Source of the DNA: Acidimicrobiales bacterium
GTDB taxonomy: Bacteria; Actinomycetota; Acidimicrobiia; Acidimicrobiales; UBA8592
Assembly: GCA_030740795.1 (NCBI GenBank)
Contig: JASLWO010000068.1
Span: forward strand, 1-64,000
Direction of reading: 5' to 3'
DNA length: 64,000 bases
The stretch's first letter is position 1. The number at the start of each line of letters is the position of its first letter. The notes under the pieces are model-generated. The model had not been told where the DNA came from. It saw only the letters and a list, made by a program, of their open reading frames with translations, and ran no database searches. Of the stretch, positions 35,959 to 44,709 are shown one piece after another. A program made the translations under genes and the position numbers.

Positions 35959-36341
35959 TAGTTACTTTCTTGAAAATAAACAAGTCTGAATTTGCCGATT
36001 TGAAGCACGTCTCCAGGGACGAGGCGTTCATCAACCTCTATCTGCCTTCGGTTCAAATACGTTCCATTAAGCGATCCCACGTCACTTACACGAGCGGCGT
36101 TGTCAACCAGTTCAATTTCAGCATGCCTTCTAGAAACGGTAATATCGTCAAAGAATAAATCGCTTTTAGGGTGTCGTCCGAGTGTCGATTTCCCTGTATT
36201 AAGAATATATTTTGCTCCAGCTATTGGCCCATCTGTGGCAACGAATCCAGCTATTGAAGGATTCGGATTTGGTTGAGCATTAGCTATATCATCAATTGAT
36301 AGAGTTTCCGTTGGCTCTTCATTTCCTAGTTCCTTGTCCAT
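35958..36341 (-). CDS. garA: FHA-domain protein, GarA-like
   Basis: 127 residues. FHA domain in the C-terminal 85 residues: GKSTLGRHPKSDLFFDDITVSRRHAEIEL and VGSLNGTYLNRRQI with the phosphothreonine-binding Arg, Ser, Arg-His and Asn in place. An N-terminal tail of about 40 residues carries TETLSIDD, aligning with the phosphorylated ETTS of mycobacterial GarA; the second Thr is replaced by Leu-Ser. GarA switches 2-oxoglutarate enzymes according to its phosphorylation by PknB/PknG. Kinases are not in this window. Two bases separate its ATG from the gcvH stop. Confidence 0.88.
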   Translation of the reverse strand: MDKELGNEEPTETLSIDDIANAQPNPNPSIAGFVATDGPIAGAKYILNTGKSTLGRHPKSDLFFDDITVSRRHAEIELVDNAARVSDVGSLNGTYLNRRQIEVDERLVPGDVLQIGKFRLVYFQESN

Positions 36342-36343
36342 AG

Positions 36344-36724
36344 TTAACCTTCAATCAATTCTCGGTACTGTTGAGCTGTCATAAAGTCTGGAAGAGTCGA
36401 TTCATCTTCGATCTCTAAAACAAAAATCCATCCATCCCCATAGGGATCGGCGTTTAAAAGCTCTGGACTTTCATCCAATTCTTGGTTTATTTCTATTATC
36501 GTCCCAGCAAGCGGTGCGTAGATATCAGAGACCGATTTTGTTGATTCAACCTCAGTGATCGTTTGTCCGCTAGTCACATTTTCTCCGAGAGTCGGGACAT
36601 CAACAAAAACCACATCCCCAAGCGCATCTTGAGCATAATCAGTGATCCCAATTTTTGCCCTGTTTCCTTCTAAGAGTATCCATTCATGGTCACTGGTATA
36701 CATCAGGTTCTCTGGAACGTTCAT
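36344..36724 (-). CDS. gcvH: Glycine cleavage H-protein
   Basis: 126 residues, the usual length. YTSDHEWI near the N terminus, IGITDYAQDALGDVVFVDVP, and the lipoylation motif EVESTKSVSDIYAPLAG with the lipoyl Lys at 63. The lipoyl arm carries the aminomethyl group between GcvP and GcvT. Between pgsA-like (41 bases) and the GarA-like gene (two bases) it starts the same transcript as the GarA-type block. Confidence 0.95.
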   Translation of the reverse strand: MNVPENLMYTSDHEWILLEGNRAKIGITDYAQDALGDVVFVDVPTLGENVTSGQTITEVESTKSVSDIYAPLAGTIIEINQELDESPELLNADPYGDGWIFVLEIEDESTLPDFMTAQQYRELIEG

Positions 36725-36765
36725 ATGATGACTCTACATCATTGAGCTAGCTTAGCGCTATCCCT

Positions 36766-37371
36766 TTAAAGCATCTGGTCCCGATGCTCTTTCAGAGCTG
36801 CTTTGGCAAGTGGCACGTATCCAAAAGCTGCCCAAAAATGAAGTGCGAGAGAAGGAACACCTATTGCATACGCTAAAACTTCGTACACAGTTGATTGTGT
36901 TCCCTCAACTGCGACAGAGAATAGAAAAAGAGGAAATGCGAACATCAATCCGAAACTGCTCGTCTTACCAGCCCATGTAACTCTTAGCGCTCGGGCTCCC
37001 AAACCTCCGAGGATCAGTGCTGCAATAGCAACAACTCCTTCTCTAACTAAGGTAAGGAGTCCGAACCATCCAGGAACTGACCCGTCTATAAGCATTGAGA
37101 AGACAGCTACCAGAAACATGACTCGATCAGCTGTTGGGTCTAGAATTTTTCCAAGTTCTGAAACTTGATCGAACCTTCTTGCTACCCAACCATCAACCCA
37201 GTCGGTTGCTCCGAGAGTAGCTAAAAGGATTGCTGCAGCCATTGGATTATTTTTTTCAAGCAAAAGCCACACAAAAATTGGCACAGAGCAGAGCCTTAAA
37301 ATCGAAATTATATTTGGGATAGTTACGATATTGTCTCGCCATCTATCAGGGGAAATACTGCCTTCTTCCAT
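36766..37371 (-). CDS. CDP-alcohol phosphatidyltransferase (PgsA-like)
   Basis: 201 residues, about five to six membrane segments. The family motif is complete: DWVDGWVARRFDQVSELGKILDPTADR, fitting DG-x2-AR-x8-G-x3-D-x3-D with the divalent-metal Asp residues. N-terminal VTIPNIISILRLCSVPIFV is typical of phosphatidylglycerophosphate synthases. It makes a phospholipid head group precursor at the membrane; glycerol-phosphate is the most likely acceptor. Leaderless start: TATGCT on the minus strand ends six bases before the ATG. In M. tuberculosis a pgsA gene also lies near gcvH and garA. Confidence 0.88.
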   Translation of the reverse strand: MEEGSISPDRWRDNIVTIPNIISILRLCSVPIFVWLLLEKNNPMAAAILLATLGATDWVDGWVARRFDQVSELGKILDPTADRVMFLVAVFSMLIDGSVPGWFGLLTLVREGVVAIAALILGGLGARALRVTWAGKTSSFGLMFAFPLFLFSVAVEGTQSTVYEVLAYAIGVPSLALHFWAAFGYVPLAKAALKEHRDQML

Positions 37372-37416
37372 TTAGATAGCATACGCTTATGTTTAACCGT
37401 TGGGAAAGGAGAGACT

Positions 37417-37848
37417 ATGACATCAATCTTTACATCAATCATCAAAGGTGAACTCCCTTCTCATTCTCTCTGGAGAGATGAGCTTTGTGTGTCATTTCTA
37501 TCAATAAATCCTCTCACGACAGGGCATTCACTTATCGTGCCGCACGAAGAAAAAGATCATTGGTTGGATTTACCAACAGAAACCATTAAGCACCTCATGC
37601 ATGTCGCTTCGCTCATCGGAAAAGCTCAGATGGAAGTGTTTAAACCTCTTCGCATTGGTCAAATCATCGCTGGGTTCGAGGTACCTCACACCCATTTACA
37701 TGTTTTGCCGGTTTGGACAATGCGTGATTTAGAATTCAGTCAAAACCCTCAAACTGCAGATCAAAGTGATTTAGCTGAAACTGCTAAAATCCTTCGTTCA
37801 GTTCTGTTGTCTAATGGTCATGAACAAGTAGCTGAGTCTTTCGCTTAG
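37417..37848 (+). CDS. HIT-family nucleotide-binding protein
   Basis: 143 residues. IFTSIIKGELPSHSLWRDEL at the N terminus, LTTGHSLIVPHEEKDHWLDL, and the histidine triad in PHTHLHVLPVW with His-x-His-x-His. Members hydrolyse or transfer nucleotidyl groups (AMP-lysine, ApppA and others). GAAAGGAGAG precedes the ATG. It overlaps the convergent DUF2079 gene by four bases. Confidence 0.9.
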   Translation: MTSIFTSIIKGELPSHSLWRDELCVSFLSINPLTTGHSLIVPHEEKDHWLDLPTETIKHLMHVASLIGKAQMEVFKPLRIGQIIAGFEVPHTHLHVLPVWTMRDLEFSQNPQTADQSDLAETAKILRSVLLSNGHEQVAESFA

Positions 37849-39371
37849 CCAACCGGACCCAATCCCAGCGACGCTACTGTCTGGGGAGTTGCATAAGCTT
37901 CTATTCCTGAGTTGTCGTACACCTGAACAAACCGTTGAGTGATCCTTAGATCAGCTTGGAAATCAAGAATATCAACTCCAGTCCAACCTATAGGTACTTC
38001 GCTTCTATCAAAAATGAACCAATTAACGTTCCTTACCGCTTCGCTAGCCAGTCCGTCATCGTATATCTCTGGTAGATTAAATTCCCATAGTGCGATTCGT
38101 TCAGTTAGAAGAGGCAATAGTTTAGGTGCGGCTCGAACTACAGCATCATCTGGAATCAATTCAGCAACCTCTAACCTCGCTACGTCTACTGGTTGGCGGC
38201 GCCCCCATCCCCATGGGTCTTCGTATGGGGAGGTAACTGAATTAGCTACAAAAAATACTGCGGCTGTTATTAATAGCGCCCCTAAGACAGTCCGGTCTAC
38301 GTTAACTCTTTGCACGATGACCCGTCCAGTCTTTCTTAAAGCAAATACCAGAGCAACAAACATGCACACAGTTACAGGAACTCGCTGCCCAGCTTCTGCA
38401 AATTCGCCTGATGGCACATCTGCAATTAGGTATAGAGCGAAGACGGGCAAGCACGGTAGCAAGTACCGTGGCGCAACCATTGGCAGGAACAGAACAGGAG
38501 CTAGTAAAGCAACTGCAACGTCAAAATTAGCTTCTGAGAACAATTCCGTCACGAAAGACGCCGGGTGAATGATTATTCCCCATAAAACAGAGAAAGGGTT
38601 TCCTGAGCCATATTTAGCGAATGCTGAAACGTGAGGGAACACACCCCCGTTATACATAGGCTGTATGCCCAATATGAAGATTGTTGACCAAGCAAAACCA
38701 GCTGCGAGAGTTTGGTAACCTAGCCTTTTTTTGCCTTCTAAAATCCACATTACCCCTAGCCCAGCGATCAATAGGCCAAGGTCTGAACGTGTGAGTAGTG
38801 CAAATAGTACTAGCATCCAATACTTATATTTTTTATCTGTGAAGCCACAGAGAATTAGAGTTAGAAGCGCAGGGACGGCTAATGACTCTAGGTGAAATCC
38901 AGCTAGATTCAAAGCATGAATAGCGCTGTACAAAGCATAAACGGAAATAATCACAGTGCTTGTTCCTGCTCGCAAATTACCTACATCTCTGGCTAGTCGC
39001 CACAATGGCACGACTGCAAATGCTAACGCAGCCGATTGAATTGTGATTAAAGTAATTGCAGTGGGCAGAATGCTTGTCATTAAAGCTATTGGATAAATAA
39101 GGAAACCACCTTGACTAGCTAGGTAATTTTGCCCAAACAATGATGACTCAGGAGTGAACCCTTCTCCGATCAACCACACCGACTGCATTACAGATGCCAA
39201 GCCCGAATCTTGTCCAAGTTCACGAGATTTTGCTAGAGCTAAAAGTATGAAAAAAATCCAAAGAAGTGTTCCAGCGAACCAAGGGAAAGATCGGTCAAAG
39301 ACGGCGCCTTCAAACCTGGCTTGCCATCTCAAGAGACGATATTCAAGTCTTTTCCTCCAGTGCAAACTCAT
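37845..39371 (-). CDS. DUF2079 integral membrane protein
   Basis: 508 residues, about 11-12 membrane segments. LGQDSGLASVMQSVWLIGEGFTPESSLFGQNYLASQGGFLIYPIALM in the first external loop and AGFHLESLAVPALL match the DUF2079 family, relatives of dolichol-phosphate-type glycosyltransferases. The C-terminal 120 residues are a soluble domain outside. Lipid-linked sugar transfer is suspected but unproven. Minus-strand TAAACT lies seven bases before the ATG, so probably leaderless. The end overlaps the HIT gene by four bases. Confidence 0.8.
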   Translation of the reverse strand: MSLHWRKRLEYRLLRWQARFEGAVFDRSFPWFAGTLLWIFFILLALAKSRELGQDSGLASVMQSVWLIGEGFTPESSLFGQNYLASQGGFLIYPIALMTSILPTAITLITIQSAALAFAVVPLWRLARDVGNLRAGTSTVIISVYALYSAIHALNLAGFHLESLAVPALLTLILCGFTDKKYKYWMLVLFALLTRSDLGLLIAGLGVMWILEGKKRLGYQTLAAGFAWSTIFILGIQPMYNGGVFPHVSAFAKYGSGNPFSVLWGIIIHPASFVTELFSEANFDVAVALLAPVLFLPMVAPRYLLPCLPVFALYLIADVPSGEFAEAGQRVPVTVCMFVALVFALRKTGRVIVQRVNVDRTVLGALLITAAVFFVANSVTSPYEDPWGWGRRQPVDVARLEVAELIPDDAVVRAAPKLLPLLTERIALWEFNLPEIYDDGLASEAVRNVNWFIFDRSEVPIGWTGVDILDFQADLRITQRFVQVYDNSGIEAYATPQTVASLGLGPVG

Positions 39372-39514
39372 ACCCTAGAGTTTAGTCCCTACGAACCTAT
39401 CTATCGGTTTTAAGTAATTTCAATAATGAGAAGATTAACGAACTAAATCAACCTATTTATACCAAGTTGATCCCTTAATTTATGTCGCTAAGAATTGTCA
39501 TCTACGATTGCTTG

Positions 39515-40228
39515 ATGGGTTATTCGGTCGTTTTATTTGATCTTGATTACACGCTTTTTGATTCAGCGCTGTCAGAAAGAGACGCTCTTCAAAAGTCCCT
39601 AGATAAAATCTCGATTAACCTAACTGAAGAATTGCTGGTGGAATATCAGAAGATAAACAAGCGACTCTGGGCAGATCTAGAAAGAAACAAGATCTCACTA
39701 GAGAGACTTAGAGTACAAAGATTCGAAATTTTTCTGAGCGACCTCGGAAGCGATCAACAACCCCTAGCTCTTGCAGATACCTACACGCATAACCTCGGGC
39801 TATGCGGTTCGTTATTGCCTGGAGCTCGTAAACTTCTTAGTGAACTCATTGGGAAATTCAAAATTGCTCTGGTTACGAATGGAGTGAGCGAAACACAAAG
39901 ACACAGAATTGAGAAATTTGACATAGAGAAATATTTTGACGCGATAGTAATCTCTGGTGAATTTGGTTCTGCTAAACCCAATTCGCCAATTTTTGCAGAG
40001 ACTTTACGGTTACTTAACCACGATTCCAAAGATGAGGTATTGATGATCGGTGACAGCCTAAGTTCAGATATCGCTGGTGCTGCGGATTTCAATATTGATT
40101 CGTGTTGGTTCAATCCTGACTCTAAACCCTTAACCGGAATAGCAAAACCTACATTTATTGCTCAGTCATTTAATGACATATGGGAGGTTATTCGGTACGA
40201 TTCTAATCTTTTCATCTCGGAATTGTAA
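39515..40228 (+). CDS. HAD-superfamily hydrolase, YjjG-like
   Basis: 237 residues from ATG at 39515, chosen because TACGAT lies six bases upstream and the product then starts MGYSVVLFDLDYTLFD, typical of the family. ATG at 39482 would add 11 residues. Motif I DLDYT, motif II LVTNG near 122, Lys in AKPNSPIF, motif IV MIGDSLSSDIAGA. Helical cap (type I). YjjG-like members dephosphorylate noncanonical nucleotides; the substrate here is inferred only from similarity. Confidence 0.85.
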   Translation: MGYSVVLFDLDYTLFDSALSERDALQKSLDKISINLTEELLVEYQKINKRLWADLERNKISLERLRVQRFEIFLSDLGSDQQPLALADTYTHNLGLCGSLLPGARKLLSELIGKFKIALVTNGVSETQRHRIEKFDIEKYFDAIVISGEFGSAKPNSPIFAETLRLLNHDSKDEVLMIGDSLSSDIAGAADFNIDSCWFNPDSKPLTGIAKPTFIAQSFNDIWEVIRYDSNLFISEL

Positions 40229-40320
40229 TTTAAATGATATTCCGGTTACACAAACCAGTTTGTAGACCTATTCAAAGGAAAGAGTCATGTTGGGTTTTCA
40301 TAACGAATTTTATGTGAATA

Positions 40321-40956
40321 TCAGAAACGATCTTGGATTTCTCTTAACACATTCTGCGCATTCTTGAAATGGATCCCCGTCATTCCAGTTTTTTCTGCGC
40401 CGGTTACGTTGTGAAGAAGGTCGTCTACCATCAGGCAAGATTCAGTCGGAACTCCAAGTCGTTGAGCAGTGAGTTCGTAAATGCGACAGTCAGGCTTACG
40501 GAATCCCACTTCCGATGAATCAACGATTACATCAAAAAGCTCATAGATCGGGACTGTTTTTTCAATTACAGGTCGAAATTCAGGAACAGCGTTTGTCAAT
40601 AGGGCTACCGGAATACCCTTCTTCTTTAACCATTTCACAGCTTCATCCATTAGTTCATCGGGTTCATTTTGCGCTTCAGCTACCCAAGGTAGGAAGATTC
40701 CAAGGTCAAACGTTATTCCATAGGGATCTAGTATCTTTTGCATTTCTCTTGCGAAAGTACTATCAAGCGGTTGCCTGCCGCATTCTGCCTCAAACCACGG
40801 ATTTCCGTAGCTTTCATTCCCCCCTAAAATCAGTGACATTAGGAGGTTGGGCTCAGCATTAAATTCTTCAGCCAGCATATGAACTCTCCCTATAGGGGAT
40901 TTTGCCATCACTCCCCCATAATCAAAGATTGCTGCTTCCAAAGAATCCCCAGTCAC
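40321..40956 (-). CDS. HAD-IA family hydrolase
   Basis: 211 residues. Motif I AIFDYGGVM with DYGG in place of DxDGT (the second Asp is absent), as in epoxide-hydrolase N-domain-like and haloacid-dehalogenase-like HADs; motif II LLTNAVPEF, Lys in GFRKPDCRIYE, motif IV MVDDLLHNVTGA. Absence of the second Asp argues against a standard phosphatase. It starts at 40956 with GTG/ATG ambiguity not resolved, 52 bases from the divergent leuS. Confidence 0.8.
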   Translation of the reverse strand: MTGDSLEAAIFDYGGVMAKSPIGRVHMLAEEFNAEPNLLMSLILGGNESYGNPWFEAECGRQPLDSTFAREMQKILDPYGITFDLGIFLPWVAEAQNEPDELMDEAVKWLKKKGIPVALLTNAVPEFRPVIEKTVPIYELFDVIVDSSEVGFRKPDCRIYELTAQRLGVPTESCLMVDDLLHNVTGAEKTGMTGIHFKNAQNVLREIQDRF

Positions 40957-41008
40957 TTTCTCACCCTACAGCGCATATATTCGCCTCCATTGCTCTATTC
41001 TTTATCAA

Positions 41009-43801
41009 ATGGCATCAGGTAACAGTGTTCCGTCAAATAGGTACGATGCTTCTTTGGCTAACGTAATTGAACTTAAATGGCAGAAACGCTGGGAAGACGA
41101 AGGCACATACCATACTCCAAATCCATCTGGCCCTTTGGCAAGTAGCTCCGACAGAATCAACTTACCTAAATTGTTCATTATGGATATGTTCCCTTATCCC
41201 TCTGGAACGGGACTTCATGTCGGGCATCCGTTAGGGTTCATCGGAACCGATGTATATGCCCGTTATAAACGGATGACTGGATACAACGTTCTACACACTA
41301 TGGGTTACGATGCTTTCGGTTTACCAGCTGAAGAACATGCCCGTCAGACAGGTCAACATCCTCGGGAAAACACAAACTCAAATATTGACAACATGCGTGG
41401 TCAATTACGACGACTAGGGCTGGGGCACGACCAACGAAGATCTGTTGCCACCACAGATCTAGATTACTACCGGTGGACTCAATGGATTTTCCTTCAACTA
41501 TTCAATTCGTGGTACGACCATGAACAAAATTGTGCTCGCCCCATATCAGAACTTGAAAAAGCTCTATCAAATGGCTCACGGGCATTAGAAAGTGGCATTC
41601 TTTGGGATGACTTAAGCAACCATGAAAAAAAGGAGTTAATCAATTCATTCCGATTGGCTTACCTTGATGAAGCTCCAGTCAATTGGTGTCCCGCGCTTGG
41701 AACCGTTCTCGCCAATGAAGAAGTAACAGCAGAAGGACGAAGTGAACGCGGAAACCATCTGGTATACCGGCGACCATTGAAACAATGGATGATGCGCATT
41801 ACTGCATATGCTGATCGACTCCTTGAGGACTTGGAGAATCTGGATTGGAGTGATGCCATAAAAACAATGCAACGAAACTGGATAGGCAAAAGCAAAGGTG
41901 CCGAAATCGTTTTCCCAATTTCGGGTGAAGAAATCAGTGTCTTTACTACTCGGCCAGACACACTTTTCGGAGCAACGTACATGGTTTTAGCTCCCGAACA
42001 TCCCCTTATCGAGAAAATATCAGCCACTTCATGGCCTGACGGAACACCCGAAAAATGGCTGCAGGGATTTTCTAACCCGCAAGCAGCTATAGAGTCATAC
42101 CAACAATTAGCAGCGCAGAAATCTGATCTAGACAGACAAGAGAACAAAGAGAAAACAGGAGTTTTTCTCGGCGTTTACGCCACAGTCCCAGTTAATAACA
42201 AAAAAATACCTGTTTTCATATCTGATTATGTACTCATGGGGTACGGCACGGGAGCCATTATGGCTGTCCCAGGGCAAGATGAACGAGATTGGGAGTTCGC
42301 TGAACTCTTTAACTTGGAGATCGTGAGGACAGTTGAACCTCCACCTTCTTGGGATGGGAAAGCTTTTCCTGGAGATGGTCCAGCGATAAACAGTGATTTC
42401 TTAAACGGTCTAGGAGTTGACGATGCGAAATCAAAAATCATAGATTGGCTCGTCACATCAGGAAACGGAACAAAGAAAACCACATACAAATTAAGGGATT
42501 GGTTATTTAGCCGCCAACGCTACTGGGGTGAACCATTTCCGATCGTGTATGGCGATGATGGGCTTCCCATCGGAGTTGATGAAAGTCACCTTCCAGTAGA
42601 ACTTCCAGACCTAATAGACTGGGCTCCAAGAAGCTTAGAAGAAAACAGTGAGCCAGAACCGCCTTTAGGACGCTCTGCCGGTTGGGGAACCATTGAACTA
42701 AACCTTGGGAACGGTTTGCAAACCTACAAGCGCGAGCTTAATACCATGCCTCAGTGGGCTGGGTCGTGCTGGTATTACCTTCGTTACCTTGACCCAACTA
42801 ATGATGATGATTTCGTTGCGGCCGATATTGAACAATACTGGATGTCAGGAGACGTTGGTGGGGTCGATCTTTACGTTGGAGGAGTTGAACATGCAGTCCT
42901 TCACCTCCTCTACAGTAGATTTTGGCATAAGGTCCTTTACGATTTGGGACATGTAAGCTCTCTAGAACCATTTCAACGTCTATACAATCAAGGCTACATT
43001 CAAGCAGCGGCGTATCAGGATACTAGAGGCATATATGTTGAAGCTGCTGAAGTGACGGAAGAAAATGGCGGATTCGTATATAAAAATGAACCGGTAACAC
43101 GTTCTTTCGGAAAAATGGGCAAATCACTCAAGAATTCTGTCACACCAGATGAGATGTACGATGAGTTCGGGGCTGACACACTACGCCTCTACGAAATGTT
43201 CATGGGACCCTTAGACCAAGATCGACCGTGGGAAACTAAATCTGTTGTCGGCTCACAGCGCTTAATTCAAAGAGTGTGGAGAAATCTGGTGGACGAAGAA
43301 ACAGGCAACCTAAATGTTTCTGACGAAGAAACCTCAAAAGAGTTACTCCAACTTCTACACCGAACTATTCAAGCCGTGAATGACGACATGGAGAACCTGA
43401 GATTTAATACAGCTATAGCCAGGATTACTGAATTAAATAATGAAATCACGAAAATTCCTACCAGCACACCTAGGAAAGTAGCGGAAACCTTAGTACTCCT
43501 TTTGTCACCGCTAGCACCCCATATAGCAGAAGAGTTATGGGAAAAACTCGGCAACGAAACTAGTGTTGTTTATGCCCCTTTCCCGGAAGCCGATAAGGCG
43601 TTCTTGATTGAAGACTCAATTGAAATTCCAATTCAAATAAATGGCAAAGTAAAAAGCAAGATAATTGTGCCAAGCGGATCCACAGTTGAAACGATCCGTG
43701 AAACCGCGTTACAGGACCCAAAAATTAATTCGATCCTGTCTGGAGAGAAGATTCGAAAGGAAATAATAATTGAGGGCAAACTTGTGAATTTTGTATTCTA
43801 G
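41009..43801 (+). CDS. leuS: Leucyl-tRNA synthetase
   Basis: 930 residues, longer than E. coli LeuRS (860) because of a short N-terminal extension and inserts. Class I signatures: HVGHPLG (HIGH) at 70-76 and KMGKS (KMSKS) at 702-706. MDMFPYPSGTGLHVGHP, YDAFGLPAEEHA and the CP1 editing block TTRPDTLFGATYMVLAPEHP are all present. The C-terminal domain ends IIVEGKLVNFVF-like. TATTCT is seven bases before the ATG, so likely leaderless. It charges tRNA-Leu. Next gene is 32 bases on. Confidence 0.97.
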   Translation: MASGNSVPSNRYDASLANVIELKWQKRWEDEGTYHTPNPSGPLASSSDRINLPKLFIMDMFPYPSGTGLHVGHPLGFIGTDVYARYKRMTGYNVLHTMGYDAFGLPAEEHARQTGQHPRENTNSNIDNMRGQLRRLGLGHDQRRSVATTDLDYYRWTQWIFLQLFNSWYDHEQNCARPISELEKALSNGSRALESGILWDDLSNHEKKELINSFRLAYLDEAPVNWCPALGTVLANEEVTAEGRSERGNHLVYRRPLKQWMMRITAYADRLLEDLENLDWSDAIKTMQRNWIGKSKGAEIVFPISGEEISVFTTRPDTLFGATYMVLAPEHPLIEKISATSWPDGTPEKWLQGFSNPQAAIESYQQLAAQKSDLDRQENKEKTGVFLGVYATVPVNNKKIPVFISDYVLMGYGTGAIMAVPGQDERDWEFAELFNLEIVRTVEPPPSWDGKAFPGDGPAINSDFLNGLGVDDAKSKIIDWLVTSGNGTKKTTYKLRDWLFSRQRYWGEPFPIVYGDDGLPIGVDESHLPVELPDLIDWAPRSLEENSEPEPPLGRSAGWGTIELNLGNGLQTYKRELNTMPQWAGSCWYYLRYLDPTNDDDFVAADIEQYWMSGDVGGVDLYVGGVEHAVLHLLYSRFWHKVLYDLGHVSSLEPFQRLYNQGYIQAAAYQDTRGIYVEAAEVTEENGGFVYKNEPVTRSFGKMGKSLKNSVTPDEMYDEFGADTLRLYEMFMGPLDQDRPWETKSVVGSQRLIQRVWRNLVDEETGNLNVSDEETSKELLQLLHRTIQAVNDDMENLRFNTAIARITELNNEITKIPTSTPRKVAETLVLLLSPLAPHIAEELWEKLGNETSVVYAPFPEADKAFLIEDSIEIPIQINGKVKSKIIVPSGSTVETIRETALQDPKINSILSGEKIRKEIIIEGKLVNFVF

Positions 43802-43833
43802 ATTCTTTGAGACCTTACATGTAGGGTTGTCCT

Positions 43834-44709
43834 ATGGGAAGAGATGATAGATCTGGTTTATTCCTCGCATATCCAGGAATCGGAGAACGATTCGGTGACC
43901 TGTATGGTACTTTCTGGTGCGAAGGCAACCTGCCCCATGATTTGAAAGAAGCCGTGAGGCTTCGCAATGCGCAGTTAACAGATTGCGGATATTGAAAGAA
44001 TGTTAGATTTTCGCTCGCCCGTGAGGCGGGATTCACAGAAAAAGAAGCTTCTCGAATCAACGCTGGCCGGTTGCCAAACGACTTACCCAAACATTGGCTA
44101 CCAATACTTAAATTTACCGACCACTTCATAAACACTCCTTCTCCCCTGCCACACGAGCTTTTCGCAGAGATCACAGATATCTACACCAAAGCAGAAATAA
44201 CTGAAATAGCTCTCGGATTAGGACTTTTCCATGGATTTTCTAAAATGCTGATTGCACTAGGCCGGGAGCCCGTCGAAATGGATACTACAATCATTCCCAC
44301 ACCTACAGCTCCGATGACTAAATTAGAAATTCAAGTGCCTGATTCGCATCCAGTAGCTTCTCTTCTTTCACCCACTCCTGATCTAAGGGATCGTTGGATC
44401 GATCTTGAAAATACTCTTTGGAAGATGAACAATTATCCAAGGATGGAACTTGAAAAAATCCGTTCAAGATTGGCGACTTTATTAGATGTAAGTCTTGAAT
44501 ACGAAAATTTTTATCACAGTGGTGACTCATCTCGAGATTTGCAGAATATTTCGGATCAATTCGTTTTTGACATTCGCTCTTTCACGGATGAACAAAGGCG
44601 TGCGATCATTGACGAATTTGGGTCTGATGGCCTTTTAAATCTGATGATTTGCCTAGCGCTCTATGATGGAATTTTTAGAGTAGCCACAACCCTTGATTCA
44701 TGGCATTGA
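43834..44709 (+). CDS. Selenocysteine-containing CMD/AhpD-like protein (in-frame TGA at codon 54)
   Basis: 291 residues if TGA at 43993-43995 is read as selenocysteine. Before it: LYGTFWCEGNLPHDLKEAVRLRNAQLTDCGY; after it: KNVRFSLAREAGFTE. In the carboxymuconolactone-decarboxylase/AhpD family this place normally reads CxYCxNVRF, a thiol redox pair, so the TGA takes exactly the second Cys position, giving CGYU. The frame stays open through TGA to 44709, and the C-terminal 200 residues are a normal helical protein. A SECIS-like hairpin follows. TAGGGT six bases before the ATG suggests a leaderless transcript. Likely role is peroxide or thiol-disulphide reduction. A nonsense pseudogene is the main alternative. 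No sel genes are in the window. Confidence 0.85.
44008..44042 (+). promoter_or_regulatory. Candidate bacterial SECIS hairpin within the selenoprotein gene
   Basis: CTCGCC (44014-44019) pairs with GGCGGG (44025-44030) in six pairs (one G-U), closing a five-base loop CGTGA whose second base is G, as bacterial SECIS elements require a G in the first two loop positions. A lower stem TTTTC (44008-44012) with GAAAA (44038-44042) is possible across an asymmetric internal loop. The loop begins 25 bases after the TGA, inside the usual window. SelB would bind it to insert Sec. Confidence 0.65.

Noticed and set aside
40287-40367. Small 26-codon reading frame with AAGGAAAG upstream
   Set aside because: It overlaps the minus-strand HAD gene in antisense and its peptide has no recognisable features; a chance frame is more likely.
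43993-43995. Global reassignment of TGA (as Trp or Gly)
   Set aside because: Many well-defined genes here end in TGA, for example 8406-10127, and Trp is coded by TGG throughout, so the code is standard.
43815-44174. A 119-residue reading frame on the minus strand over the selenoprotein start
   Set aside because: It runs antisense to a frame that encodes clear CMD/AhpD residues and has no recognisable motif of its own.
44071-44709. Short 212-residue protein starting at ATG 44071
   Set aside because: The frame is open upstream to ATG 43834 apart from one TGA, and the upstream part matches the family's N terminus and redox motif, so 44071 is an internal Met.
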